A DNA stretch of 64,000 nt from CAWIJJ01 sp963836425 (GTDB taxonomy: Bacteria; Acidobacteriota; Terriglobia; Bryobacterales; Bryobacteraceae), in assembly GCA_963836425.1 (NCBI GenBank), contig CAWIJJ010000003.1, forward strand, positions 124,001 to 188,000, written 5' to 3'. Shown here one piece after another: positions 33,972 to 43,771 of this stretch. Position 1 is the first letter of the stretch; each line of letters begins with the position of its first letter. The notes below the pieces were generated by a model. The model was given only the letters and a program-made list of their open reading frames with translations, made no database searches and was not told where the DNA came from. The translations under genes and the position numbers were made by a program.

Positions 33972-35057
33972 TCAGGAGGGCGAAGGCACCAGCACCTCGG
34001 GAGTAAACAGCCGCGACCCCATCCAGCCCGCATCGAGAAAACGCTGGGGATTGGCGGTAAACACGATCTTGTAGCTGTTCTCTTCAAGCGGCGGTTCCAC
34101 CGCCAGCGATGCCTGCGGGTATACCAGCGCCAGGTATTTGAGGATGGTATAGATATCGCCGTCTTCGGGCTGCCGGAACTCGTAACCCTGGGAGCGAAAG
34201 TGGATGGATACGCCGCGGCTCGAGAGATTCCAGGCAAGGAAGGCGCAACAGTTCAGCACGTGCTCGAACCACGGATCGAGCTCGGAATGGACATCGCGGT
34301 CGAGGAACACTTCTACCGTCTGCTCCTGCTCGCGGGCGAATTCCCGCACTTGCAGGCTGGCCGTGTGGGCGGAAGCCTTCCAGTCCACGTGACGGGCGCT
34401 TTCGAAGGCTTCGTAGGGCCGGATGCGGTAGAAATCCTTGCCGATGCCGCGGTAGTGCGTCTCGATTTCTCCGGCGATGCCGGCCAGCAGATCGTCAAAT
34501 CCTGGCTGCGGCTCGACGGAAGGGTAGACGATCATTTCGCGCCGCAGCGTCACCTGGGCCGTCTTCTCGAGAAACCCGAACGGAAACGAAGTGGAGAATA
34601 CGAAGCTGTTCTGCCGGTACGTGCCGCGCTGGGGAAAAAGCACGTCCACCGTCTCCTCCAGGGTCGCGCCGCCCGCCACCAGCGGAAAATAGACGCCCGA
34701 ACTCAGCGTGGGACTCCCCGGGCCGCCGACCCCTTCCACGCGGATTGAAAACGACGGCATGAACCACTTCTGATTGCGGACGAAGAGCTTTCCGGGCACG
34801 TTTCGGCCGGCGGAAACGTGTTCCGGCACCAGGAAATCGAGTTCCAGAGCGGCCAGGCACAGCCGGCTGACGAAGCCGGAAACCAGCAGCGTGGCCAACA
34901 TGGTGGCCACGATGAGAAACAGGAGATTGTTGGCTGAGATGACGGCGCCGAACCCGACCACCAGAATGGCCAGCGTGAACAGAAGACCGCCGCGTGTGAT
35001 CTTGTAACGGATGCGGCGCGCGATGGCGCTTCGGAACTGATGCCAGAGGCGGGGCAC
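33972..35057 (-). CDS. DUF58 domain membrane protein
   Basis: The 361-residue protein has two membrane helices near the N-terminus (about 25-65). A beta-rich middle follows, then the DUF58 block (FYRIRPYEAFESARHVDWKA, then LQVREFAREQEQTVEVFLD). DUF58 proteins usually pair with a MoxR ATPase and VWA proteins. Here the only MoxR-like gene is 8 kb away in the flagellar locus, so this one is solitary. The start is a GTG (VPRLWHQF). A longer open frame upstream is only the shadow of galT on the other strand. Confidence 0.85.
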   Translation of the reverse strand: MPRLWHQFRSAIARRIRYKITRGGLLFTLAILVVGFGAVISANNLLFLIVATMLATLLVSGFVSRLCLAALELDFLVPEHVSAGRNVPGKLFVRNQKWFMPSFSIRVEGVGGPGSPTLSSGVYFPLVAGGATLEETVDVLFPQRGTYRQNSFVFSTSFPFGFLEKTAQVTLRREMIVYPSVEPQPGFDDLLAGIAGEIETHYRGIGKDFYRIRPYEAFESARHVDWKASAHTASLQVREFAREQEQTVEVFLDRDVHSELDPWFEHVLNCCAFLAWNLSSRGVSIHFRSQGYEFRQPEDGDIYTILKYLALVYPQASLAVEPPLEENSYKIVFTANPQRFLDAGWMGSRLFTPEVLVPSPS

Positions 35058-35111
35058 GGACCGTTTTGATTGTAGCGCGCCGGCCGCCGGGCGTTGGTTA
35101 GGATAGAGTTG

Positions 35112-36128
35112 ATGTTCGACTGGAACCAGGACCCGCACCGGCGCTACAACCCCCTGACGCGCGAGTGGGTGCTCGTGTCGCCGCACCGCACTCAGCGGCC
35201 ATGGCAGGGGCAGGTGGAAGAGACCAGCACCGCCGGGCAGCCCGAGTACGACCCGGAATGCTATCTCTGCCCCGGCAACTCGCGGGCCGGAGGGGTCCGC
35301 AACCCCGAGTACACCTCCACCTTCGTCTTCGACAATGATTTCGCGGCGCTCAAACCGCAAACGCCTGTCGACCGCTTCGAAAAGGAGGACCTGCTCATCG
35401 CCGAGACCGAACCGGGTGTCTGCCGCGTGGTCTGCTTCTCCCCCAAACATAACCTGACCATCGCGAACATGAAGCCCGCGGACCTCCGCAAGGTAGTGGA
35501 TGCCTGGGTGGAGCAGTTCCGCGAGTTGGGCTCGCTGCCGTTCATCAATTACGTCGAGATTTTCGAAAACCGCGGCCCGATGATGGGCGCCAGCAATCCG
35601 CACCCGCACTGCCAGATCTGGTCGAACCACGCCATTCCCAACGAGCCGGCAAAGGAACAGCGTTCCCAACTCGAGTGGCGGAATGAGAAAGGAAGCTGCC
35701 TGATCTGCGATTACAGCCGACTCGAACAGAACGACCGCTCCCGCATGGTGGAGGAGAACGAGCATTTCCTGACGCTGGTTCCGTTCTGGGCGATCTGGCC
35801 CTTCGAGACGATGATCGTCGCGAAGCGCCACATGACCGGCATCGACGGGCTGACCGGCGCTGAGCGGGACGCCCTGGCGGATATTCTGAAACGCACCACG
35901 TCGCGATACGACCGGCTGTTTCACGTATCCTTCCCCTACTCGATGGGGTTTCACCAGAGGCCGACCGACGGCGAGCCGCACGAAGAGTGGCATCTGCACC
36001 TGCACTTTCACCCTCCACTGCTGCGGTCGGCAACCGTGCGCAAATTTCTGGTCGGCTATGAACTTCTGGCAACACCGCAGCGCGACATCACGCCGGAAGC
36101 CGCGGCGCAAAGGCTGCGCGATCTTTGA
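35112..36128 (+). CDS. galT: Galactose-1-phosphate uridylyltransferase
   Basis: GalT transfers UMP between UDP-glucose and galactose-1-phosphate in the Leloir pathway. The 338-residue enzyme carries the zinc cysteines C50 and C53 (ECYLCPGN). The catalytic triad region is NPHPHCQIW (His166 is the likely nucleophile). The second histidine-rich block near the C-terminus is HEEWHLHLHFHPPLLRS. The start at MFDWNQDPHRRYNPL fits the family. galK and galE are not adjacent. It converges on the secreted carbohydrate-active-like gene, whose stop abuts. Confidence 0.94.
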   Translation: MFDWNQDPHRRYNPLTREWVLVSPHRTQRPWQGQVEETSTAGQPEYDPECYLCPGNSRAGGVRNPEYTSTFVFDNDFAALKPQTPVDRFEKEDLLIAETEPGVCRVVCFSPKHNLTIANMKPADLRKVVDAWVEQFRELGSLPFINYVEIFENRGPMMGASNPHPHCQIWSNHAIPNEPAKEQRSQLEWRNEKGSCLICDYSRLEQNDRSRMVEENEHFLTLVPFWAIWPFETMIVAKRHMTGIDGLTGAERDALADILKRTTSRYDRLFHVSFPYSMGFHQRPTDGEPHEEWHLHLHFHPPLLRSATVRKFLVGYELLATPQRDITPEAAAQRLRDL

Positions 36129-38936
36129 TTACGGCAGGATTTCGCCGGTGTACGCGGTCTCCACATTTTCGAAGAACACGCCCTGAAACTGTCCTGGTTT
36201 CAACCCCGCCGGGAGTTGCAGCTCGATTTTGTGTTCCCGGTCCGGCGCAAGCGACGAAACATCGGCGTAGAACCCGGTGAAGTTCCGCTTATTCACGCGC
36301 ACCGAGGCATACGCTTTCTCGAGCGGGACCGGCTGGCCGTCGATCGTAAGCGCGGCATTCCATTGGTCGTCCGGTTCGGCCAACTGCACGTAGAGCAGCA
36401 GGCGGTGCGGCGCGAGCCACGTGCTGCGAAGATCCTCCGCAGTCCAGGCGATGGGCCATGTCTTGCGGCGCGCCTCGAGCTGATCGAAGACGCGTTGCGG
36501 AATGATCAACGAACCGGTCCAACGCCCGCCGGTGAAAGATGGATCGTACTCGCCCACCTGCTGGTAATGGCGGAAGGGAGCGCCCGCGAATCGCACCGGG
36601 AGTTCGATGATTCCGTCCCTGCCGCGCGCGGCCGGAAGCGTCCGCCCGCCCAGTTCGATTTCCGAGATATCGCCTGAGGGAGCGCTGATGAGCAGCGTTT
36701 CGGTGGTGCCGGCTTCGCCTTTGATCCCGGTAATCCGAAGCGTCTTGCCCTCCAGCCGTGCTTCACCGGGCGAATTGTACAACTCGGGCTGGCGCGACCG
36801 CTGGTAAGGCGCGATTTCCAGAACTGTCGCCGATCCGCCGTCGAGCTCAAGGGAAATCGTGTCCCCGTAGCTCCACGGACCAATGCCCGGCTTGGCCAGA
36901 AGCCGCTGCTCCAGCGGGTATAGCTCGCGCACCAGGTACTTTCCTTTGCCCTCGAGGCCGATTGTCTCGTCGAGCGTGAATTCGGCCGGTACGCGCCTGC
37001 CGTTGGGGTTGAAGAGGAACACGAATCCGCTGTTACCGGCGATCGCCGCCGTCCCGTCGGCTTTGCCCAATGCGGGCTGGCCCAGGATGGTGCGTGTGTG
37101 GCGCAGGTAATCTTTCTGCGCGTCGGTCCAGTCGATCCAGTGCCGGAACCAGGCGCGGTCGGCCTCGGGGAACAGGCGGAATTCGTCGGGATCCCGTGCC
37201 GGAATCATGTTCAGGACGTTGTTCCATCCGGCCACGGCCACCGAAGAGAGCAGCGAATAGCGCCAGCCCAGGTAGTCCCAGTCGCGCTGACGGAAGGGAG
37301 TCAACACGGGCCCGGCCGGCGACGACGTCTCCGGCATTCGGCCCGAATCGTTGTTGCGCCCGGTCTGGTGAGTGATGAAACCCGGGATGATCTCGCTCGG
37401 CGCAAATTCGTAATTGCGATACCGGTACGCAGTAAAGCGTTCGCGATCGGCGGAGACGCGGTCGAACTTCAGGTCGGGGAAGGAGACGAAACTCTCCGGC
37501 TGCTCGTCGTTCATGGTCGGGTGTGGATAACTTCCGGCAAGCCAGCTCCAGGGTCCGTAGAGCTGATAGGCCTGCCGGCCGTCCACTACCAGGTCCGGAA
37601 TGTCTGCGCGGAGTTTCTCCATTACGCGGCGCCATCCCCACCACTGCGCGTAGCGGCTGGCCCCTTCGAGATTGAGGAAGGTGTGGTCGAAGGAGTAGCC
37701 ACTGATTCCGGTGCGCCGGTGGAAATCCTCGAGCGCCTGGATCAGCCAGTCCTGGAAGCTATGGACCCCCAGGTTGGCGCGATTGCCGCGGGCGCCTGTC
37801 AGCCATTCCTTATTCTGTGTGAACCCCATCACCGGGTAGACGTAGGCAACCAGCTTGAGCCTTCGCGACGCCGCGTAATCGAGCATCTCCTGCACCGGCG
37901 CGGGCAGCGAGCCGGCGGCCGGGTCGAATTCGCCGCGCCGGATCTTCGGCCCGAGGCCGAGCCACAGCAGGTATTCCCATCCCCAATCGTCACGGCTCTC
38001 GCTGCGGTTGGAAACCTGCGAGTCGGCCGGGGCGAAGAGCACGTTGTCGGCGCCGAGCTGCGCCGCCATGTCGAAGATGCGCTTGTACTCGGTGCGGCCT
38101 TCGGGCGTGCCGATGTCGATCTGGTAATCGTTGACGCACCAGCCCACCATGATGTTCAGCGGGTGGGCCGGCCGGTACAGCAGAAACGAGCGCACCAGCC
38201 CGGTGAAGGTCTCCACCTCGGCCACGTCCAGGCCGGGCTTGTTTTCGAAAGGGCCCATGCGCCATTCAGCCAGCATCTGTTCGGGTTGCGTGCGGCCGGT
38301 CAGTTCGTAAGGGGCGAGCAGACCGCGATCGGCCTCGAAGGCGCCCCATTCCGGGTTCCACTCCATGTCGGGCTTGTACGACAGGGTGAAAGCGTCGCCC
38401 TCCTGCTCAAAGGCGAGGAAGGGATTCTGGGCGGTCACCAGCAGGCCGCGCGATTTTTCAAAACGAAGCGCGGCGCCGTAGTCGCGCGTCCCCAGATTCT
38501 CCCGCCCGTGACGGATCACGTACACATCGTCCGGCGTGTCGGCCAGGCGGTTCTCGAAAACGGCGATCTCGTCCACCCGGAATCGGGGTCCGGTGCTGCC
38601 GGCGCGGACCACGATCTGCTTGCTTAGAAAGCGCCACTCCGGGCGCAGCTCGTAAACCACGTCGATGGTGAACGGGCCGGCTTCGTAGGAAAAAACGAGG
38701 GTCGATTCAAGCGGCGTCTGAACCGGCGTTCCCAGCGAGGACGGTTCATAGGTGCGGCCGCCGATGCGGACGGCGAAATCGTCGCGGGTAAGCCGGTACG
38801 TGAAGCGGGTGGCGTTATCGCGCAGCGAAACCAGGCCGCGGTCGTTGAACTCGGCGGTGAGCCGGCCGCTCGAAAGCCGGGCGCCGGAAAGCGCCGGGAC
38901 CAGCAGCAGGGCGGCGATGATCAATCGAAATAACAT
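36129..38936 (-). CDS. Large secreted putative glycoside hydrolase
   Basis: The 935-residue protein has a Sec signal (LIIAALLLVPALSGA). The N-terminal beta-rich domain (about 20-250) resembles the supersandwich domain of clan GH-D enzymes. A probable barrel region (about 260-560) follows, with MVGWCVNDYQIDIG, LKLVAYVYPVMG and an Asp in SGYSFDHTFL that could be catalytic. The C-terminal half has further beta domains, including one that may bind sugar (600-930). The exact GH family is not clear. The opposing neighbour is galT, which hints at galactoside use. It is an export product, probably periplasmic or secreted. Confidence 0.6.
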   Translation of the reverse strand: MLFRLIIAALLLVPALSGARLSSGRLTAEFNDRGLVSLRDNATRFTYRLTRDDFAVRIGGRTYEPSSLGTPVQTPLESTLVFSYEAGPFTIDVVYELRPEWRFLSKQIVVRAGSTGPRFRVDEIAVFENRLADTPDDVYVIRHGRENLGTRDYGAALRFEKSRGLLVTAQNPFLAFEQEGDAFTLSYKPDMEWNPEWGAFEADRGLLAPYELTGRTQPEQMLAEWRMGPFENKPGLDVAEVETFTGLVRSFLLYRPAHPLNIMVGWCVNDYQIDIGTPEGRTEYKRIFDMAAQLGADNVLFAPADSQVSNRSESRDDWGWEYLLWLGLGPKIRRGEFDPAAGSLPAPVQEMLDYAASRRLKLVAYVYPVMGFTQNKEWLTGARGNRANLGVHSFQDWLIQALEDFHRRTGISGYSFDHTFLNLEGASRYAQWWGWRRVMEKLRADIPDLVVDGRQAYQLYGPWSWLAGSYPHPTMNDEQPESFVSFPDLKFDRVSADRERFTAYRYRNYEFAPSEIIPGFITHQTGRNNDSGRMPETSSPAGPVLTPFRQRDWDYLGWRYSLLSSVAVAGWNNVLNMIPARDPDEFRLFPEADRAWFRHWIDWTDAQKDYLRHTRTILGQPALGKADGTAAIAGNSGFVFLFNPNGRRVPAEFTLDETIGLEGKGKYLVRELYPLEQRLLAKPGIGPWSYGDTISLELDGGSATVLEIAPYQRSRQPELYNSPGEARLEGKTLRITGIKGEAGTTETLLISAPSGDISEIELGGRTLPAARGRDGIIELPVRFAGAPFRHYQQVGEYDPSFTGGRWTGSLIIPQRVFDQLEARRKTWPIAWTAEDLRSTWLAPHRLLLYVQLAEPDDQWNAALTIDGQPVPLEKAYASVRVNKRNFTGFYADVSSLAPDREHKIELQLPAGLKPGQFQGVFFENVETAYTGEILP

Positions 38937-38977
38937 CGCGAGTCACGGCCATTATGCCATTACTCCGCGCGGAGTAC

Positions 38978-40681
38978 TCAGCGGGAAGCGAGCTCGCGCG
39001 CTTTCGCCTGGTCGGCCTCCGCGCCGGCCGCGTCGCCCAACGCCCGGCGGGCGGCGGAGCGGTTGACATAAGCGTTGGCATACGCGGGATTCAGGGCGAT
39101 GGCGCGATCGAAATCCGAACTCGCCTCGGCAAACTGTTTCAGCCTTAGATGCGCGTAACCGCGCGCATTGTAGGCGAGCGTCATGGAGGGATTGAGGGCG
39201 AGCGCCTGGCCCAGCACTATCACCGCCTCCGCGAACTCTCCGGCTTCGAGAAGCTGCCGGCCCCGTGTATGCAGAGCGGACGCACTGGCTGCGGGCGGCG
39301 GCGCAACAGGCGCCGCGGCCACCGGTTTCGGCGGTGCGGTTGCCGGCGTTTGTGCCGATGGCTCTTCCGCAGCCGCTGTCCGGATCTCCTGCACGGGCGC
39401 TTGCGGGATCACCGGCGGTGGCTCGGCGGCAACCGTCTCCTGGGCTTTTGGAAGAAGCACGCTTCGGGTCTCGGCAAGTTTCTCTTTCGCCATGGCCGCG
39501 CGGACGATTTCGTCCACCTTTTCCTGCGACGCCACAACCAGCCGCTGAGCCTCGGTGCTGGCCGGGTCCAGGTCCGCCGCCTTCTTCAAGTCTGCGAGCG
39601 CTTCATCGTACCGGCCCATCAGGAAATACGCGTTGCCCCGGGCGAACCACGCAATGGCGGAACCCGGGTCGAGAGCCAGCGCCCGGGTCCGGTCTTCCAA
39701 CCCTCTTTCGTGCATCCCGAGCATGTGGTACGAGCCGCCGCGGGCGATCAGCGCTTCCACGTTTTGCGGATCGAGTTCTACGGCTTTGTTGCGGTCGTCG
39801 AACGCCTCCTTGAGCTTGCGCAGCCGCGAGTAGATGGCGGCACGCGCCAGGTACAACCGCGGATTGGCGCCATCGTAACGGAGCGCCGCGGTGTAATCGG
39901 CCAGCGCGCCGGGATCGTTGCCATCCCTCTCCAGCACTGCGCCACGGACGCTCAGCACTTGCGGATCCCGGGGATTTGCCTGTGCCGCCAGGTTCAAATC
40001 GGCCAGCGCGCGGGCATTATCACCCAGCGCGGCATAGGCGATTCCGCGCTGCAGGGTGGTATCGGCGTCGCCCGGTTTCCGATCGACCGCCAGGTTGAAG
40101 TCGTCGATCGCATCGCGATAGTTCCCGAGCGCCGCCTTCGCCATTCCCCGCCCTTTGTAAGGCTCGAAATTGTCCAGCCGGAGCTTGATGGCCTGGTCAA
40201 AATCTTCGATGGCTTTGGCGTACTCCCGGTTCTTGAGACGGGCGTTGCCGCGCCCGTTGTAGATCTCGGTCCGTTCCAGCTTCAGTCCGATGGCGGTGTC
40301 GTAATCCTGGACGGCGCGGACCCACTGGCCGGTGGAATAGAAAAAGTCCCCACGCGCGGCATAGCTTAACGGGTCCCCCGGCTGTACTTTGACCGCTTGT
40401 TCGAGGTCGGCTTCGGCTTTGACGGCATCGCCATCCAGCAGGTAGTCGCGGCCCCTGGCGCGAAAGGCGGCGGCGTTCCCGGGATCTGCCTCGATGGCCT
40501 CGGTGTAAGCGGCGATGGCCTCGGCGCGCTGGCCGCCCTGGTCCGCACGGGTGCCCCGCTCATAAGCCGCGTTCGATTTTTTCCTGTCCGGTTTGGTATC
40601 TGAGCCGTTCGCCGGAAGTAACAGTCCGGAGATAACCAAAGTTAGTACAACCCAAGCCGGCCGGTAGGTTCGGCTAAGCAT
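38978..40681 (-). CDS. Secreted TPR-repeat protein
   Basis: This 567-residue protein has an N-terminal signal (WVVLTLVISGLLLPANG) and at least ten tetratricopeptide repeats. They occur at about 40-380 (for example AIAAYTEAIEADPGNAAAFR and ALADLKKAADLDPASTEAQR) and again at 470-567. A Pro/Ala-rich linker separates the two blocks. TPRs mediate protein-protein contacts; the partner is unknown. The start ATG was chosen just before the signal peptide. A longer frame runs upstream into the cobalamin riboswitch region and is not credible. It is divergent from the btuB operon. Confidence 0.82.
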   Translation of the reverse strand: MLSRTYRPAWVVLTLVISGLLLPANGSDTKPDRKKSNAAYERGTRADQGGQRAEAIAAYTEAIEADPGNAAAFRARGRDYLLDGDAVKAEADLEQAVKVQPGDPLSYAARGDFFYSTGQWVRAVQDYDTAIGLKLERTEIYNGRGNARLKNREYAKAIEDFDQAIKLRLDNFEPYKGRGMAKAALGNYRDAIDDFNLAVDRKPGDADTTLQRGIAYAALGDNARALADLNLAAQANPRDPQVLSVRGAVLERDGNDPGALADYTAALRYDGANPRLYLARAAIYSRLRKLKEAFDDRNKAVELDPQNVEALIARGGSYHMLGMHERGLEDRTRALALDPGSAIAWFARGNAYFLMGRYDEALADLKKAADLDPASTEAQRLVVASQEKVDEIVRAAMAKEKLAETRSVLLPKAQETVAAEPPPVIPQAPVQEIRTAAAEEPSAQTPATAPPKPVAAAPVAPPPAASASALHTRGRQLLEAGEFAEAVIVLGQALALNPSMTLAYNARGYAHLRLKQFAEASSDFDRAIALNPAYANAYVNRSAARRALGDAAGAEADQAKARELASR

Positions 40682-40721
40682 TGCGCTCAGCACTAGTGTA
40701 CACTCGAAGCTGAAGTAAATT

Positions 40722-40866
40722 TCGCTGGTGTTCGGGAAGCTGGTGTAACTCCAGCACAGCCCCGCTACTGTAAGCGCGGAGAGCCGATCGAAGACGCCAC
40801 TGTTCCCCCCGGGGGATGGGAAGGCCGGCCGGTTTGACGAGGCGCAAGTCAGGAGACCGGCCGGCG
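40722..40866 (+). ncRNA. Cobalamin riboswitch
   Basis: The 145-base leader shows the conserved cobalamin-aptamer pattern: GGGAAGCTGGTGTAACTCC near the start, then CAGCCCCGCTACTGTAAGC, a CACTG segment, GGGATGGGAAGG and the B12 box GCAAGTCAGGAGACCGGCC. Downstream, GGCTC and GAGCC can pair around the ribosome site of btuB, so adenosylcobalamin probably blocks translation. It serves the vitamin B12 uptake and salvage genes that follow. Confidence 0.93.
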
Positions 40867-40900
40867 AAATGCAGCTTTGCCCGGCTCTCGTGGGAGGAGC
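40867..40900 (+). promoter_or_regulatory. Probable ribosome-site hairpin of the B12 leader
   Basis: Between aptamer and ATG the leader contains GGCTC, a nine-base loop and GAGCC, with part of the GGGAGGAG ribosome site in loop and stem. Such an anti-ribosome-site hairpin is the usual output of translational cobalamin riboswitches. It has not been folded by program here. Confidence 0.5.
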
Positions 40901-40906
40901 CCGTTG

Positions 40907-43085
40907 ATGCGCAAATACGTTTTGGGCCTCTTGGGCCTTTTGCTTCTTCTTTCCGCTCGCGGCAGTGCGGCGGAGATCCGTGGAAGAATCGTGGACCCCG
41001 ATGGGGCGGCCATCCCCGGCGCGCAAGTGTCTCTGGTGGGCCGGGTGGGAGTCGAGGCCCAGACCGTTTCCGGACCCGATGGCGCCTTCGAGCTGAACTC
41101 CGCAGGCCGGCCGGATACGAAGGTAGTGATTGCCGCGCCCGGCTTCAGCACGAAAACGGTGACACCCTCCGGCGCCGCCTCCGTGCGGCTCGAGCTGGCT
41201 CCGCGCGTGGACTCGGTCGAAGTGATCGGGTCCGTTATCGGTGGACTGGCGACCGAACAGGGCGGCAGCGTCAGCCTGATCCCGAACGAAGAGATCCGGC
41301 GGCGCAATGAGCCTTATGGCGTGGACCTCCTTCGCTATGTCCCGGGGCTAGCCGTCAATCAGGGCGGCTCGGCCGGGGGCGTGACCAGCCTGTTCGTGCG
41401 CGGCGGCAGCTCCGATGGCGCGCTCGTGCTGATCGATGGCGCGCCGGTGAACGGATTCGGCGGGGCATTCGATTTCGCGCACATTCCCTCGGAGGCGCTG
41501 GACCGTATCGAGGTGATCCGCGGACCGCAATCGGCGGTCTATGGACCCTACGCCAACAGCGGCGTGGTGGATTTCGTGACCCGCAAACCGGGCTCGGCGC
41601 CGCGGCTCGACCTGCTGGCCGAAGGAGGCACATACCGCGAACGGCGCTTCGGAATCACCGCCACGGGTACGATTGCAGGCTTCGGACTGCTCGCCTCGGC
41701 ATCGGAAATCGATACCGACGGTCCGGTGGAAAACAGCGACTATAGGAATTCCAACCTCCTGCTGAATGTAACCCGCCGGTTTCGAGCGGCAGGGTTTCTC
41801 ACTGCACGCCGGCTTCAACTCGAACGAGGTCGGCGAGCCCGGCCCGTGGGGCTCGGATCCGCGAGGCACGTATTCGGGACTCGACCTCATCAGCCGGGGC
41901 AAGAATAACTTTTCCAATTACTCCGGCCACTACGACGCGGATCTCACGCCCGCCGTGCGGGAAGAGCTGTTCGGCAGTTTCTTCATCAACAACAACGGTT
42001 ACCGCAGCCCCTACGGTTTCAGTTTTAACAAGGACCAGCGCGGGCGGGGAGAAACGCGCACCATCGTTTCGGTGAACCGCTTCTACACGGCTGCTTTCGG
42101 CGCCGTGGCCGAGCGGGAGCAGGTGGAGAACGTCTTCATCACCGATGCCGATTTTTCGACCTTTCCCATCCGGCGCAACGACTTCGCCTTCTACGCCGAG
42201 AACCGGTTCGAGTTCGCCGGACGCCTGTTCCTCAATGCCGGGCTGCGCGCCGAGTGGATCCGCACCGCGTCGATCCCGGGCGACGGCTTCTCCCGCCCCG
42301 ATTTTCCGCGGAGCACCACCGGCAAGGTCAACCCCAAGCTTTCGGCGGCCTACGCGGCTGCGGCCGGCACGCGCCTGCATGCGTCGTTCGCCATGGGAAT
42401 CCGGCCGCCATCGGGCTTCGAACTGGCGTTCACCGACAATCCCAGTCTCGCGCCGGAGCGCACGCGCAGCTTCGAGGCGGGCGTGGAGCAGCGGCTCTTC
42501 GGCAACCTGCTGCTGCTCGATGCCACGGGTTTCTACAACCGCTACTACGACCTGATCGTCACCCTGGGCGGCTCGCTCTCCACGCTCAGCCACTACCACT
42601 CCGACAACCTGGCTAATTCGCGGGCCCGGGGCGCGGAATTCAGCGCCAGCCTGCGCCCGGCGCGATGGCTGTTTGTGACCGGCTCTTACACGCTGCTCCA
42701 GACCGAAATCCTGTCGCTCGATGGATCGGGCGGGAAGGCGCCGCTTCCCTTCACCGTGGGACAGCCACTGACGCGCCGGCCGCGCAATTCGGGCAGCGCT
42801 GTCGCCACCTTCACCCGGGGCCGGGTGACGGCCGCAGTGACCGGCGCCGTCCGCGGGCGAACGCTCTACGAAGAGCCCTCTTTCGGCGCGTCGAGCGGGT
42901 TATTCTGGAATCCCGGCTACACGGATGTGGGGGTGAATCTCAATCTCGAAGTGCGTCCCGGCATGACGGCGTACGGAAATCTGCGCAATGCCCTGAACCG
43001 GCACTATGAGGAAGTGTTCGGCTTTCCCTCCCTGCCGCTGAATTTCGTGGCCGGCGTCAAGTGGACGCTGCCGGGAGGACGATAG
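40907..43085 (+). pseudogene. btuB: TonB-dependent cobalamin receptor BtuB-like, one frameshift
   Basis: The gene encodes an outer-membrane TonB-dependent receptor in two frames. Part 1 has a Sec signal (YVLGLLGLLLLLSARGSAA) and a carboxypeptidase-like regulatory domain (EIRGRIVDPDGAAIPGAQVS, 25-100). The plug domain follows (LLRYVPGLAVNQGGSAGGVT, IEVIRGPQSAVYGPYANSGV). The frame is lost at the TTT of 41780-41782; removing one T restores VTRRFERQGFSLHAGF and joins it to the barrel part, which ends in KWTLPGG. The combined length would be about 725 residues, normal for the family. One extra base may be a sequencing error or a young inactivation. The riboswitch upstream supports vitamin B12 as ligand. 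Confidence 0.85.
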
Positions 43086-43089
43086 AAAG

Positions 43090-43716
43090 ATGAGCGAAGG
43101 CAAGTTCGACGAACCCAGGCTGGCGATCAACCGCGTTTATACCCGCACCGGCGACCAGGGCCAGACGGCACTCGCCGGCGGACAGCGCGTGGGCAAGGAC
43201 AACCTTCGCATCGAAGCCTACGGGACGGTGGACGAGTTGAACGCCTTCATCGGCGTTGCGCGCTGCACGGTCGAAGCCGGCGCCCGCGAACTGGCGCCGC
43301 TCGCGGAGAGCCTGCTGCGCGTGCAGCACGAGCTGTTCAACCTCGGGTCGATTCTGGCCACGTTGCCCGCGGACGTCCATCCCAAACAGGCCCGCGTGAC
43401 CTCCGCGGAGGTGGCACAACTCGAGGCGGAAATGGACCAGGCTAATGCCGCGCTTCCCCCGCTGCGGTCGTTTGTGCTGCCGGGAGGAAGCCGGCTGAAT
43501 GCCGAATTGCACGTCTGCCGCACCGTGTGCCGCCGCGCCGAGCGCGAATGCGTGCGGCTGGCCCGGGAGGAAGACGTGCCCGCCGAAGCGGTACAGTATC
43601 TGAACCGGCTGAGCGATGCGCTGTTTGTCTGGAGCCGCTGGGCAGTCCATGTCACCGCGGGCGAAGAGAGTTTGTGGGAGCCGAACCGGTCGGCTTCGGG
43701 CAAGTGGAAAGTGTAA
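43090..43716 (+). CDS. pduO: ATP:cob(I)alamin adenosyltransferase, PduO type
   Basis: The enzyme transfers the adenosyl group of ATP to cob(I)alamin, giving the coenzyme. The 208-residue protein has the PduO-type N-terminal motif (NRVYTRTGDQGQTAL), GTVDELNAFIGVARC in the first helix pair, and the C-terminal CRRAERECVRLAREEDVPAE followed by YLNRLSDALFVWSRW. It starts four bases after the btuB stop, so it is translated from the riboswitch-controlled mRNA. PduO- and CobA-type enzymes are unrelated; the motifs here are clearly of the PduO type. Confidence 0.93.
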   Translation: MSEGKFDEPRLAINRVYTRTGDQGQTALAGGQRVGKDNLRIEAYGTVDELNAFIGVARCTVEAGARELAPLAESLLRVQHELFNLGSILATLPADVHPKQARVTSAEVAQLEAEMDQANAALPPLRSFVLPGGSRLNAELHVCRTVCRRAERECVRLAREEDVPAEAVQYLNRLSDALFVWSRWAVHVTAGEESLWEPNRSASGKWKV

Positions 43717-43771
43717 GAATCGGGCGCGCGCACAAGGCGCGCTGAGACATAATTGATTGAGGAGCGAATCG

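Noticed and set aside
33972..36110. A 712-codon frame on the minus strand
   Set aside because: Only the last 361 codons (DUF58) are protein-like; the upstream half is the shadow of galT.
36129..38936. Plus-strand frames opposite the secreted glycosidase-like gene
   Set aside because: They are compositional shadows with no domain or start signal, whereas the minus strand has a signal peptide and continuous domains.
38978..41026. Longer TPR protein starting inside the riboswitch region
   Set aside because: The extension has no protein-like sequence before the signal peptide and overlaps the cobalamin aptamer; the ATG at 40681 is better.
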